Part shown: piece by piece, positions 6,676-14,521 of the stretch
Layout: the number at the start of each line of letters is the position of its first letter
Numbering within the stretch: position 1 is the stretch's first letter
NCBI GenBank assembly: GCA_025963465.1
Contig: JAOQAP010000139.1
Location: forward strand, 1 to 33,625
Length of the DNA: 33,625 bases
Source of the DNA: Flavipsychrobacter sp.
Lineage (GTDB): Bacteria; Bacteroidota; Bacteroidia; Chitinophagales; Chitinophagaceae
Reading direction: 5' to 3'
Notes under the pieces: model-generated
The model's input: only the letters and a program-made list of their open reading frames with translations
Database searches by the model: none
Told to the model about the DNA's origin: nothing
Program-made: the position numbers and the translations under genes

Positions 6676-7584
6676 ATGATTCATCCTCCTTTCCTAAAAA
6701 CCGGTTCTGTTGTTGGTATTACATGTCCTTCCGGCTATGTATCGCAGGATAGGGTAGCGTATGCGGTCAAGGTGCTTGGCCACTGGGGTTTTACTGTAAA
6801 AGAAGGAAAGACCATTGGCTCCGAACATTTTTATTTCTCCGGTACAGACGATCAGCGCCTTGCTGATCTGCAGCATATGATGGATGATCCGCAGATAGAG
6901 GCCATCATCATGGGGCGTGGCGGTTACGGGCTCAGCCGCATTCTCGACAGGCTCGATTTTACAAAATTCCTGCGCCACCCAAAGTGGATATGTGGGTTTA
7001 GTGATATTACAGCATTGCATAGTCACCTGCAGTCGCGCTATTTTATGCCGTCACTGCACAGCCCTATGTGCGGCGCCTTTAAGCCGGAAACAGAGCAGGA
7101 GGAATACCTGAAAACATTTTATGCAGCCCTTACAGGCGAGTCCATATACTACCATGCACCTCATTCTCGGTTTAACCGTACAGGCAAATCAGAAGGTGTC
7201 CTGACAGGCGGTAATTTATCATTGATCGTGCACCTCATGGGCTCTGCATCAGAGGTTGATACAGAGGAGAAGATACTGTTCATAGAGGATATAGGAGAGC
7301 ATCTTTATAAGGTAGACCGTATGTTGCTCACGCTGAAACGTGCAGGTAAACTGGATCATCTGAAGGGGCTGATAATCGGCGGCTTTACCGATATGGAAGA
7401 CACAGAGCGACCATTCGGCCAGACACTGGAAGAGATAATATGGGATAAGGTAAAAGAGTATAACTATCCGGTTTGTTTCAATTTCCCTGCCGGTCACCAG
7501 GATATCAATTATACACTTACGCTGGGCATGTCGCACAAACTGATAGTTACGGAAACCTGTGGCACCCTGGAGCTGAAACGATAG
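6676..7584 (+). CDS. LD-carboxypeptidase (peptidase S66)
   Basis: A muramoyltetrapeptide (LD) carboxypeptidase of the LdcA type, which removes the terminal D-Ala from the tetrapeptide during murein recycling in the cytoplasm. The serine nucleophile lies in CGFSDITALH (Ser109), the Glu in FIEDIGEHLYKVDRML (Glu204) and the His in FPAGHQDINYTL (His274), matching the Ser-Glu-His triad of the family. The MGRGGYGLSRILDRLD segment is also typical. No signal peptide is present, in agreement with a cytoplasmic role. The gene converges on the rhodanese gene with a single base between stop codons. Microcin-resistance (MccF) proteins share the fold, but the sequence looks like a general LdcA. Confidence 0.92.
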   Translation: MIHPPFLKTGSVVGITCPSGYVSQDRVAYAVKVLGHWGFTVKEGKTIGSEHFYFSGTDDQRLADLQHMMDDPQIEAIIMGRGGYGLSRILDRLDFTKFLRHPKWICGFSDITALHSHLQSRYFMPSLHSPMCGAFKPETEQEEYLKTFYAALTGESIYYHAPHSRFNRTGKSEGVLTGGNLSLIVHLMGSASEVDTEEKILFIEDIGEHLYKVDRMLLTLKRAGKLDHLKGLIIGGFTDMEDTERPFGQTLEEIIWDKVKEYNYPVCFNFPAGHQDINYTLTLGMSHKLIVTETCGTLELKR

Positions 7585-7585
7585 C

Positions 7586-7879
7586 TTAAACAGCTTCTTT
7601 CCACGCCTTCATACCGCCTGCAAGATTGATGAGGTTATGAAAGCCTGCAGTTTCCAGCCGTTGTATAGCTATTACGCTCCTGATGCCTTTTTCACAATAC
7701 AGTACCACCTCCTTGTCTTTGGGTAACTGTTCCAGGCTGCTCATTAGTTCTCCCATAGGTATATGTATGCCACCTATATTGTACAGCTCCCGCTCCCATT
7801 CTTCCCGCACGTCTACAAGCAGGAGCGCCTTGCCTATATCCAGCCACATCTTTAGCTCATTGGGTGATATTTGTTTCAT
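7586..7879 (-). CDS. Single-domain rhodanese-like protein
   Basis: A 97-residue rhodanese, presumably moving sulfane sulfur between thiols. It has the usual VDVREEWE motif and the active-site loop YCEKGIRS with the catalytic Cys62, followed by the LAGGMKAWKEA ending. No signal peptide. Its ATG overlaps the TGA of the upstream TMEM175-type gene (ATGA), so the two are translationally coupled, although no functional link is known. Confidence 0.92.
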   Translation of the reverse strand: MKQISPNELKMWLDIGKALLLVDVREEWERELYNIGGIHIPMGELMSSLEQLPKDKEVVLYCEKGIRSVIAIQRLETAGFHNLINLAGGMKAWKEAV

Positions 7880-8553
7880 ATACCGGGAGTATGCGTTGGC
7901 GGGTTTGCCTCATTGCTGGCAATTATTTTCTCTGCCAGCAGTTCATCGTCTATCCCATCCGGAATAAAGAATAGCAGTGGCATGACGCAGAAACAAGCAT
8001 ATGCGCCGTATATAGACCAGAAAGACATGGGTATGGAAAGCAGATAAGCGCCCATACCTATAAAGTTCTTTATCCTCGCCCGCCTGTTTACTTTGTCTAT
8101 AGTTTTATTGAGTGTCTTTTCTCTTTTAATATACATGAGGCTGTTGCGTATGGCATAGCCACGAAGCAGGGTGAGCGCAAAGGCCGCCATGAACAATATT
8201 GCACCATATGTAGCGGTGGAGTAGGAGAGTGTCGGGTTAAGCCCAAGCATATTGGTAGGGAAAGGGATAAGGCTCAGCCAGAACAACAGGTGCAGGTTCA
8301 GCCACAGGAATTTTTCATCTACCTTCTGTATCAGGTGCAGCAGGTGGTGATGGTTCAGCCACATAATGCCAAGCACTACAAAGCTGAACAGGTAAGAGAT
8401 AAACTGCGGCAACAGTAACCACAGCTGTTTCAATTCCATTTTATTGGTCAGGTGCACACCTTCAGGCAGCTTTATATCAAATACCATCACAGTGATCACT
8501 ATGGATATGACACAATCGCTGAATGCCTCTACCCTGTTGGTCGTTATATTCAT
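7876..8553 (-). CDS. TMEM175-family (DUF1211) potassium channel-like membrane protein
   Basis: The N-terminus has the family signature RVEAFSDCVISIVITVMV; the R-x-x-x-F-S-D motif lies in the pore-lining first helix of bacterial TMEM175 channels, which form potassium-selective leaks. At 225 residues with about six hydrophobic helices it fits the bacterial single-repeat form, working as a tetramer. A basic patch after helix four (IKREKTLNKTIDKVNRRARIK) is cytoplasmic. It is the first gene of a two-gene unit with the rhodanese. Confidence 0.88.
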   Translation of the reverse strand: MNITTNRVEAFSDCVISIVITVMVFDIKLPEGVHLTNKMELKQLWLLLPQFISYLFSFVVLGIMWLNHHHLLHLIQKVDEKFLWLNLHLLFWLSLIPFPTNMLGLNPTLSYSTATYGAILFMAAFALTLLRGYAIRNSLMYIKREKTLNKTIDKVNRRARIKNFIGMGAYLLSIPMSFWSIYGAYACFCVMPLLFFIPDGIDDELLAEKIIASNEANPPTHTPGI

Positions 8554-8599
8554 AGCGTTACCTTATACAGCGTAAAGTTAATAGAAAAAGCAGTTGTAA

Positions 8600-9601
8600 C
8601 TATTCAGTAGGAGCGGTAAGTGCTGCCCATAGCATATCCTTCAGTTCGACTATACCCTGGTTGGCCATTGAAGATATGAACACATGTGGTATGTCTGTCG
8701 GCAATGTTTTGGCTATTTCTTCTTTCAGTTCATCATCCAGCATTTCGCTCTTGCTCACGGCCAGTATCATGCGCTTGTGTAGCAGTTCTTCATTGTACTC
8801 CTTCAGTTCGTTATACAATATAGCATATTCCTTTGCGAGGTCATTGCTGTCTGCAGGTATCAGGAAGAGCAATACAGAGTTGCGCTCTATATGCCTCAGG
8901 AATCGATGCCCTAATCCTTTTCCTTCGGCAGCACCTTCAATAATACCCGGAAGGTCGGCCATGCAGAAAGACTTATTGTCCCTGTATGATACAATGCCAA
9001 GCTGTGGTGTAAGTGTGGTAAATGCGTAATTGGCTATCTTAGGTTTTGCAGCGCTCACTACAGACAGCAGTGTAGACTTACCTGCATTAGGGAAACCTAC
9101 CAGTCCTACATCTGCAAGTATCTTCAGCTCCAGCTGCTTCCAGCCTTCGCTGCCCATTTCGCCTGGTTGTGCGTATTCAGGTGCCTGGTTGGTGGCTGAT
9201 GCGAAATTGGTATTACCCAGTCCGCCTCGTCCGCCTTTTATCCATATCACTTCCTGCCCTTCTTCCAGTATCTCTATTTCCTGTTCTCCTGTCTCCTCAT
9301 CCCGAGCCACAGTGCCCAGGGGTACTTCTATTATTATATCCGCTCCATCATGGCCGGTAGAGTTGTTCTTCCTGCCCGGTTCCCCATCCTTTGCCAGGAC
9401 GGTTTTATAATAGCGCATGTGCAGCAGTGTCCATAACTGCGAGTTGCCTCTGAGTATTATATGCCCGCCACGGCCACCATTGCCACCATCGGGGCCTGCC
9501 ATCGCATCCATTTTATTTCTTTCAAAATGGGCACTGCCTGCACCGCCCTTTCCGGAACGGCAAAATATACGTATCTGGTCTACAAAATTTCCTCTCTCCA
9601 C
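8600..9601 (-). CDS. obg: GTPase Obg (CgtA)
   Basis: Obg is an essential GTPase involved in late 50S ribosome assembly and stress signalling. The glycine-rich Obg fold ([27 protein letters not shown]) occupies residues 1-158, followed by the G domain: G1 [10 protein letters not shown]3 [16 protein letters not shown] with the LRHIER motif, and a G4-like AVSKSE. It ends after the G domain, as usual for Bacteroidota, with no C-terminal OCT extension. The start is a GTG (minus strand 9601-9599) that overlaps the adk stop by one base (TAGTG), giving strong coupling to adk. No ATG is available nearby. Confidence 0.97.
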   Translation of the reverse strand: MERGNFVDQIRIFCRSGKGGAGSAHFERNKMDAMAGPDGGNGGRGGHIILRGNSQLWTLLHMRYYKTVLAKDGEPGRKNNSTGHDGADIIIEVPLGTVARDEETGEQEIEILEEGQEVIWIKGGRGGLGNTNFASATNQAPEYAQPGEMGSEGWKQLELKILADVGLVGFPNAGKSTLLSVVSAAKPKIANYAFTTLTPQLGIVSYRDNKSFCMADLPGIIEGAAEGKGLGHRFLRHIERNSVLLFLIPADSNDLAKEYAILYNELKEYNEELLHKRMILAVSKSEMLDDELKEEIAKTLPTDIPHVFISSMANQGIVELKDMLWAALTAPTE

Positions 9602-10185
9602 TATGTTACGGGTAATATATACTTGTTGATGTGCTTTGCGAGCGCTTTAAATGTTTCTTCTATCGTGTTACTGCCTACCACAGTTTCCAGCTTGCCGTAT
9701 GAGTTGTAGTAATTGGCTACAGGCGTGGTTTTCAGGTGGTATTCTTTTATGCGCTTGGTGATCACCTCTTCTGTATCATCACTGCGGCCCGATGTTTCAC
9801 CACGGCCTACAAGGCGCTTGATGAGATCTGCCTCAGGAACTTCCAGCGATAATACCAGGTGTATCTTCGTATTCTTAAATTCAAGTAGCTTATCCAGCGC
9901 TTCTGCCTGTGTGCGTGTACGTGGGAATCCGTCAAATACGAAACCACGTGCATCCGGCATTTCATCTATCTTGCCGCTGATCATTCCTATTACTACCTCA
10001 TCAGGTACCAGCATTCCCTGGTCCATATATTTTTTGGCTTCTGTGCCTAGTGGTGTATGCCTGCTCACCTCATCGCGCAGCAGGTCGCCGGTAGAAATAT
10101 GCAGCAGGTTATAGTTGGTTACGATATTTTCAGACTGTGTGCCTTTGCCACTCCCGGGAGGGCCAAATAAAACTAAATTGAACAT
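9601..10185 (-). CDS. adk: Adenylate kinase
   Basis: Interconverts ATP+AMP and 2 ADP. From ATG 10185 ([17 protein letters not shown]) it has the P-loop [10 protein letters not shown], the AMP-binding [13 protein letters not shown], and [11 protein letters not shown] with a short LID. At 194 residues it is the short-LID type normal for this phylum, without zinc-binding cysteines. The frame extends two codons further to a TTG, but the ATG gives the standard N-terminus. It precedes obg with a one-base overlap. An exact -7 box lies 22 bases upstream. Confidence 0.97.
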   Translation of the reverse strand: MFNLVLFGPPGSGKGTQSENIVTNYNLLHISTGDLLRDEVSRHTPLGTEAKKYMDQGMLVPDEVVIGMISGKIDEMPDARGFVFDGFPRTRTQAEALDKLLEFKNTKIHLVLSLEVPEADLIKRLVGRGETSGRSDDTEEVITKRIKEYHLKTTPVANYYNSYGKLETVVGSNTIEETFKALAKHINKYILPVT

Positions 10186-10207
10186 GAACAAAAAATTGTT
10201 TACCGCG

Positions 10208-10215
10208 CAAAAATA
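10208..10215 (-). promoter_or_regulatory. -7 box of adk-obg
   Basis: TATTTTTG on the minus strand matches TAnnTTTG exactly, 22 bases before the adk ATG. The -33 element is not clear. Confidence 0.45.
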
Positions 10216-10343
10216 ACCATACTTAACGAATAGTAAGGAACTATTTAATTAACTTATTGATATGATAATGGCTATTTTGCATAGAATATAGAAGATTATA
10301 CTATGAAAAGAGACAAATGAATAAATATTTGACTCTAACATGC

Positions 10344-10430
10344 TTCAGGAAATCCTTGTCAGGAAATCACAGTTCAAAAGTGAATCAACATCATGAGAAT
10401 CCATTAATCAGGAAAATCAAGGTTCAAAAC
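10344..10430. repeat. TCAGGAAATC/GTTCAAAA interspersed repeat units
   Basis: Three related units occur: TTCAGGAAATC (10344), GTCAGGAAATCACAGTTCAAAA (10358 on) and ATCAGGAAAATCAAGGTTCAAAA (10406 on). The last unit supplies the stop codon and final codons (RFEP) of the pseudouridine synthase gene, so the repeat abuts or overlaps coding sequence. Confidence 0.6.
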
Positions 10431-10986
10431 GTTGCATCATTTTATGTTCACCTGGTGCCAATCCATCTAATGTCACATTACCTATCGAATAACGTATCAG
10501 TCGCAGTGTAGGAAATCCTGTTGCCGCTGTCATTTTTCTCACCTGCCTGTTCTTACCTTCTGTAAGTGTCAGAGATATCCATGATGTCGGTATACTTTTT
10601 CTGAAACGAACAGGTGGATTTCTTTCAGCTACATCTGGTTGCTCTTTGAAAATTTGTGCCTTTGCTTTTTTAGTCCGGTAATGTTTGCCGTCTACAGTGA
10701 TCGTTACTCCGCTTTCTAATTGGCTTATTGCTTCGTTGGTTATTTCACCTTCTACTTGTACCCAATAAGTTCGTGGATGTGCAAAAGAAGGATCGAGTAA
10801 TTGATGAGTAAGCGGCTTATCATCTGTGAGCAATAGCAGTCCTTCGCTATCATAGTCAAGTCGTCCTACAGGATAAATATTTTTGGGTATCTGCCTGAAA
10901 AAGTCGGAAAGTGTGCGTTTATCTCCTTCTGCAGAAAATTGCGTAAGTACCTGGAATGGCTTGTGAAAAATATAGTACTTAGGCAT
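10417..10986 (-). CDS. 23S rRNA pseudouridine synthase, RluE-type
   Basis: A member of the RsuA/RluB/E/F family that isomerises uridine in rRNA. Starting at ATG 10986 the protein reads MPKYYIFHKPFQVLTQF, without the N-terminal S4 domain found in RluB/RluF, which points to RluE. The catalytic Asp is in GRLDYDSEGLLLLTDD, and the family ending LTEGKNRQVRKM and LRLIRYSIG is present. The frame stays open to 11043, but that extension would run back to an intrinsic terminator hairpin (11042-11077), so the internal ATG is preferred. The last codons and stop lie in an interspersed repeat. The exact rRNA target is inferred from family only. Confidence 0.9.
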   Translation of the reverse strand: MPKYYIFHKPFQVLTQFSAEGDKRTLSDFFRQIPKNIYPVGRLDYDSEGLLLLTDDKPLTHQLLDPSFAHPRTYWVQVEGEITNEAISQLESGVTITVDGKHYRTKKAKAQIFKEQPDVAERNPPVRFRKSIPTSWISLTLTEGKNRQVRKMTAATGFPTLRLIRYSIGNVTLDGLAPGEHKMMQRFEP

Positions 10987-11041
10987 AAGCAAAAATGTTG
11001 TCGTCCGAAAGCTGCACTGGTAAAGCCTTTCACGTAGGGGC

Positions 11042-11077
11042 AAAAAAAAGTCCGGCGAGGTTGTGGACTGCCGGACT
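11042..11077 (-). terminator. Intrinsic terminator upstream of the RluE-type gene
   Basis: On the minus strand AGTCCGGC (11077-11070) pairs with GCCGGACT (11056-11049) around a 13-base loop and is followed by eight T bases, a textbook Rho-independent terminator. It lies between batC and the RluE-type gene and points toward the latter. An 18-bp hairpin already lies closer to batC, so this one may end a short separate transcript or act as an attenuator. Confidence 0.8.
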
Positions 11078-11136
11078 CTATAAAGGATGGGTTAGTAAGC
11101 ACAATCCTTACACAATATTAAAAAGAATTTTCGCTA

Positions 11137-11165
11137 CTAAAAAAAATATTTTTAATTTTTTTTAG
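11137..11165. repeat. AT-rich perfect palindrome
   Basis: CTAAAAAAAAT (11137-11147) and ATTTTTTTTAG (11155-11165) are perfect 11-base inverted arms around ATTTTTA. It may be a protein-binding or melting element; function unknown. Confidence 0.5.
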
Positions 11166-11259
11166 AATGTTGAAAAGATGTTGACAACTTACTTGCTTAT
11201 CATCTCGCATGATAGTGCAATGTTGGTGATGATTTGTTATCACATTGTGAGGTTAGTAC

Positions 11260-11300
11260 AAAGCAAGAAGAGCTGCACATCATGCAGCTCTTCTTGCTTT
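11260..11300. terminator. 18-bp perfect hairpin downstream of batC
   Basis: An uninterrupted 18-base stem (left arm 11260-11277, containing GCAAGAAGAGCTGCA; right arm 11283-11300) with the loop CATCA lies about 60 bases after the batC stop. Short T runs on both sides allow termination in either direction; it most likely ends the batB-batC transcript. Confidence 0.75.
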
Positions 11301-11320
11301 ATCTAGTATCCGTAATCAAC

Positions 11321-11355
11321 CATCCAGTATCCAGAAACCAGCATCCAGTATCCAG
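11321..11355. repeat. CATCCAGTATCCAG repeat
   Basis: CATCCAGTATCCAG occurs at 11321-11334 and again at 11342-11355, separated by AAACCAG. Read on the minus strand it is the CTGGATACTGGATG type of simple interspersed repeat. It lies right after batC. Confidence 0.7.
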
Positions 11356-11358
11356 CGC

Positions 11359-12177
11359 CTACCAGTCCTTCTGCATTTTTACAGGTACTCCTTTTTCTTT
11401 TTTCATCTTGTCCTGTAGCTTCTTCTCTTCCTGTTGCAGCGCGTTCAGCAGTTGGTCTGCCTGTTGTTGCGATAGCTTGCTTGGCTGGCTTTGTGGTTGC
11501 TGGTCTTTCTTTTGTTCATCCTTTTTATCCTGGTCGTTCTTCTGATCTTTGTCTTTCTGGTCTTTTTTGTCCTGGTCCTTTTTATCCTGGTCTTTCTTCT
11601 GGTCTTTTTTATCCTTGTCTTTATCTTTTTTGTCTTGCTTTTTGTCCTTATCCTGCTGCTGTTGTTTCTTAAGCATCTGCTCTGCATAAGACAGGTTATA
11701 CTTGGCGTCAGCGTCCTGCGGGTTATTACGCAGGGTTTGCTTGTAGGCATCTACTGCTTCTTCCCATTTTTGCTGAGACATGTAACTGTTGCCTATATTA
11801 TAGTTTGCCGCAGCCTTGCCTGTTTTATCCTTGCTTAGCTTGGCTGTAGCCGCCAGTAGCTTTCTGGATGAATCATATTGTTTCTGCTGGTACAGGGAAT
11901 TGCCCAGGTTAAAAAGACCTGAAGGGTTATTCGGGTCTTTTGCAAGGGCCTTGGTATAGTCTGCCGCAGCCTCTTTGTAGCGTTGCTGCTCATAAAGGCT
12001 GTTGCCCTGCAGTATATACCTGTTGGTCTGGGCCGCTACCGTATTATACACAGCAACAGCTACAACCAACAGGAACGCAATACGCAACCCACCCACATTA
12101 AGCCATTTATCGGATAACACGGACTCATTGCCGAATTGCCGAATTGTCACATTGCCACATTTATTATTTTGCTTCAT
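11359..12177 (-). CDS. batC: BatC-like tetratricopeptide repeat protein
   Basis: A membrane-anchored TPR protein. From ATG 12177 it has an N-terminal hydrophobic segment (LRIAFLLVVAVAVYNTVAAQ, near residues 31-50) and about three TPR units (NSLYEQQRYKEAAADYTKAL; GNSLYQQKQYDSSRKL; GNSYMSQQKWEEAVDAYKQTL). A long Lys/Asp/Gln tract follows (QDKKDKDKDKKDQKK type), then a helical tail. BatC proteins form complexes with Bat VWA proteins and are linked to oxygen or envelope stress tolerance. The start overlaps batB by 14 bases. The first residues after the Met (NKCGNVTIRQFGNE) are encoded by an ATTGCCGAATTGTCAC-type repeat. A TTG start 36 bases upstream is possible but less likely. Confidence 0.85.
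   Translation of the reverse strand: MKQNNKCGNVTIRQFGNESVLSDKWLNVGGLRIAFLLVVAVAVYNTVAAQTNRYILQGNSLYEQQRYKEAAADYTKALAKDPNNPSGLFNLGNSLYQQKQYDSSRKLLAATAKLSKDKTGKAAANYNIGNSYMSQQKWEEAVDAYKQTLRNNPQDADAKYNLSYAEQMLKKQQQQDKDKKQDKKDKDKDKKDQKKDQDKKDQDKKDQKDKDQKNDQDKKDEQKKDQQPQSQPSKLSQQQADQLLNALQQEEKKLQDKMKKEKGVPVKMQKDW
12126..12160. repeat. ATTGCCGAATTGTCACATTGCC repeat in the batC 5' end
   Basis: CATTGCCGAATTGCCGAATTG followed by TCACATTGCCACAT is built of 7-9 base near-repeats. It lies inside batC just after its start and encodes part of the cytoplasmic N-terminal tail. Confidence 0.7.
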
Positions 12178-13171
12178 TTTTCTTTCTTTTAACGCCCGGT
12201 AGCAGCCATTCAATAATAAGGGCTATGAACCCGGCTAAAAGGAAATACTGGAAATAACTTGTAAAGTCGGTATACACCACTGATCCCATGTTCTTCTGTT
12301 CCATGCCTTCCAGGTTAGTGGTCAGCCTGTCGGCCACATCATCTGTGTTTTGCAGCAGGCTATAAGTACCATGGCCTGCCATAGCTATAGCGCGTAATGC
12401 TTCTTCATTTAGCTTGCTGACCACAGGGTAGCCGTTCTCATCCAGTTTCAATGCCTTTGTAGCAGGGTCATACAGCGTAGTGCCCTGCGGCGATCCTATG
12501 CCTACTGTGTGTACTATTACACCGGCATCAGCAGCCTGTCTTACTTTTTCTATTGCCTGCTCATCATGGTCTTCACCGTCAGATATGATGATGAGCGATT
12601 TGAACTTCCTTTCTTTCTGCGAAAAAGACTGCATGCTCATATCTACAGCATCACCTATCATAGTACCTTGTGTAGGCACCATATCCGGCGTTACGTTCTG
12701 CAGCATCATTTTTACTGCGCTGTAGTCCACTGTAAGTGGTACTTGTAAATAAGCCTTCCCCGCAAATATGATCAGCGCTATGCGGTCATTCTGCATTTTC
12801 TCGGTCATGCGCATGATCAGTTGCTTGGCGCGGGTCAGCCTGTCCGGCTGTATATCTTTTGCCAGCATGCTCTTGCTCACGTCCAGGGCTACTATCACAT
12901 CTACGCCTTTGCGCTGTACCTTTTCTGTTTTATCGCCCATGCGCAGGTTGGCCCATCCTATTATTACAGATGCCAGCGCTATAGATAGCAGTATGAACTT
13001 AAATGTATTTCTACCGGCTATAAAGCCGCGTATCTGTTCGCTGATCAGTTGTTCGCTGCCCAGTTTAGCCAGTTTTCGTTTTCTCCAGTATATGGCGGCT
13101 ATATACAAAACCACAAGTAGCGGCAGCAGCCCCAGGAAGTACAGGTAGTCTATGTGTTGAAATTGGAACAT
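12164..13171 (-). CDS. batB: BatB-like membrane protein with VWA domain
   Basis: A 335-residue protein with the Bat/aerotolerance layout: two N-terminal transmembrane helices (YFLGLLPLLVVLYIAAIYW and KFILLSIALASVIIGW), a von Willebrand A domain with an intact MIDAS site (DVSKSM near residue 96, the later TQGTMIGDAV Thr and ISDGEDHD), and a C-terminal helix (FQYFLLAGFIALIIEWLLPG). The VWA domain faces the periplasm and would bind a partner through a metal ion. It heads an operon with batC. The usual upstream moxR, DUF58 and batA genes are absent here. A consensus promoter lies just upstream. Confidence 0.9.
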   Translation of the reverse strand: MFQFQHIDYLYFLGLLPLLVVLYIAAIYWRKRKLAKLGSEQLISEQIRGFIAGRNTFKFILLSIALASVIIGWANLRMGDKTEKVQRKGVDVIVALDVSKSMLAKDIQPDRLTRAKQLIMRMTEKMQNDRIALIIFAGKAYLQVPLTVDYSAVKMMLQNVTPDMVPTQGTMIGDAVDMSMQSFSQKERKFKSLIIISDGEDHDEQAIEKVRQAADAGVIVHTVGIGSPQGTTLYDPATKALKLDENGYPVVSKLNEEALRAIAMAGHGTYSLLQNTDDVADRLTTNLEGMEQKNMGSVVYTDFTSYFQYFLLAGFIALIIEWLLPGVKRKKNEAK

Positions 13172-13184
13172 AAAATTAAGTACG

Positions 13185-13214
13185 CAAATTTAATCGTGTA
13201 CAACATTAATACAA
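13185..13214 (-). promoter_or_regulatory. Consensus promoter of batB-batC
   Basis: On the minus strand TTG (13214-13212), a 19-base spacer and TAAATTTG (13192-13185) match the Bacteroidota consensus TTG-N19-TAnnTTTG exactly. The batB ATG follows 13 bases later. This is among the best promoters in the window. Confidence 0.75.
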
Positions 13215-13276
13215 TAATAAAGGAATGTGATTTTAATTTTCTTTAACAGAAATCAGGAATTTAACGGAGAGGTGGC

Positions 13277-14362
13277 TTATTCCTTGATATTTACCTTGCG
13301 TTTAGGCTTTTCCACGTCTTCTACACCTATCAGTAATGCCCATGCTTCCAGTCCCACCACCCGTTCACACACCAGCTTCATAATGCCGGCCATAGGTATG
13401 AACAGGAACATGCCCGGGATACCCCACAGGAATTCACCTACTATAACGGCTATAATGGTAATAAACGGGTTCATCTTTACCCTTCCACCCACTATGCGGG
13501 GAAACAATACATTAGCATCCAGCAGGTGAACTATTGTTAGCCCTATAGCTACTTCCAGTACTTTATTCCCGCTACTGTTCGCAAATGTGACCAGCATGCT
13601 TATTGCTGCAGCTGTATAAATGCCCAGGTAGGGGATCACGTTCAGCAATGCGGTCATCACCCCCAGCAACAGCGCATAAGGCACACCCATTACCATGAAC
13701 ATGGTCGAGGTCACGATACCGATAAGTAGCATTTCTACTACCAGGCCCTGTACGTAGGCGTTGATCATGCTTTTTGTTTGCAGTATCACTTCATTCACCT
13801 TGTCCCTGTTCGGCGGGCTGAACAAATGCAGTGCAAAGCGTTTTAGCAGGCGCCGGTGATACAGCATAAAAAAAGTAAAGATCACGACGAATATAACTAG
13901 CAGCAGCAGGCCTGTAAGGGATAGCAGCACATTACTGGCTGAGTGAGCAAGGTTTTCAAGCATGCTGTTCACCGACTTGTCCATGTATTCTGATTGCTGC
14001 AAACTGGTAATATGCATCTTATACGACATCCAGTTTTGCAGACTGTCAAACATTTCTATGAATCTTTTTCTCAGCAGGGGGACGTCGCTGGAAAAACTAA
14101 CTATCTGTATCGTGAGAAAATAAATGAACCCCGCCATAGCTGCAACAAAAAGGATTACCGACAGCAATGCCGCCCACACTCTTCCGAAATGAAGTTTTGT
14201 TTCGAGGAATTTTGTAAGCGGGTATAATAATATGGAGACAAGGAGGGCAAAGATCAGGGGAATGAATATCCTGCTGGCTGCGCTCAGTATAAAAAATACA
14301 AGTACCACTGCCAGCAGTGTGAGTGCCAGCCGCGCATAAAATGGAAGCTTTACCGTACCCAT
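13277..14362 (-). CDS. AI-2E family transporter / putative permease
   Basis: A 361-residue polytopic protein of the AI-2 exporter superfamily (PerM/TqsA-like). It has two N-terminal helices, a third plus a cytoplasmic or periplasmic helical stretch (about residues 90-150), and a C-terminal bundle with the family's most conserved part: LNVIPYLGIYTAAA, the LDANVLFPRIVGGRVKMNP signature, and GIPGMFLFIPMAGIMK. Substrates vary across the family, from autoinducer-2 to ions, so no substrate is assigned. The gene stands alone with a consensus promoter. Confidence 0.9.
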   Translation of the reverse strand: MGTVKLPFYARLALTLLAVVLVFFILSAASRIFIPLIFALLVSILLYPLTKFLETKLHFGRVWAALLSVILFVAAMAGFIYFLTIQIVSFSSDVPLLRKRFIEMFDSLQNWMSYKMHITSLQQSEYMDKSVNSMLENLAHSASNVLLSLTGLLLLVIFVVIFTFFMLYHRRLLKRFALHLFSPPNRDKVNEVILQTKSMINAYVQGLVVEMLLIGIVTSTMFMVMGVPYALLLGVMTALLNVIPYLGIYTAAAISMLVTFANSSGNKVLEVAIGLTIVHLLDANVLFPRIVGGRVKMNPFITIIAVIVGEFLWGIPGMFLFIPMAGIMKLVCERVVGLEAWALLIGVEDVEKPKRKVNIKE

Positions 14363-14386
14363 AATCTATAATAAGCAATTTAATAT

Positions 14387-14417
14387 CAAACCTAATAGAA
14401 TTGTGCCATAACACAAA
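14387..14417 (-). promoter_or_regulatory. Consensus promoter of the AI-2E family gene
   Basis: On the minus strand TTTG (14417-14414), a 19-base spacer and TAGGTTTG (14394-14387) match the phylum consensus exactly. The ATG follows 24 bases later. Confidence 0.75.
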
Positions 14418-14521
14418 ATGATTCGGGTTAATTGGCCATTAACTGTAAATATTCGGATACAAGTGTGCTGTATTCGGGCCTTTTTCTCTTATTTTGCTTG
14501 TAGTTACGTGTACTACCAATA

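Larger units (their letters stand above)
11044..11358. other. 315-base intergenic region rich in structure
   Basis: No protein gene is seen. It contains, in order, a minus-strand terminator (11042-11077), an AT-rich palindrome (11137-11165), an 18-bp perfect hairpin (11260-11300) and a CATCCAGTATCCAG repeat (11321-11355). The stretch from 11080 to 11260 could encode a small RNA on the minus strand, but no family is recognisable. Confidence 0.6.

Noticed and set aside
10986-11043. Longer start for the RluE-type gene at 11043
   Set aside because: The extension lies against a strong terminator and adds residues absent from the family; ATG 10986 gives a normal N-terminus.
11445-11838. Lys/Arg-rich and hydrophobic frames overlapping batC
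   Set aside because: They are other-frame readings of the Lys/Asp/Gln-rich low-complexity tract of batC.
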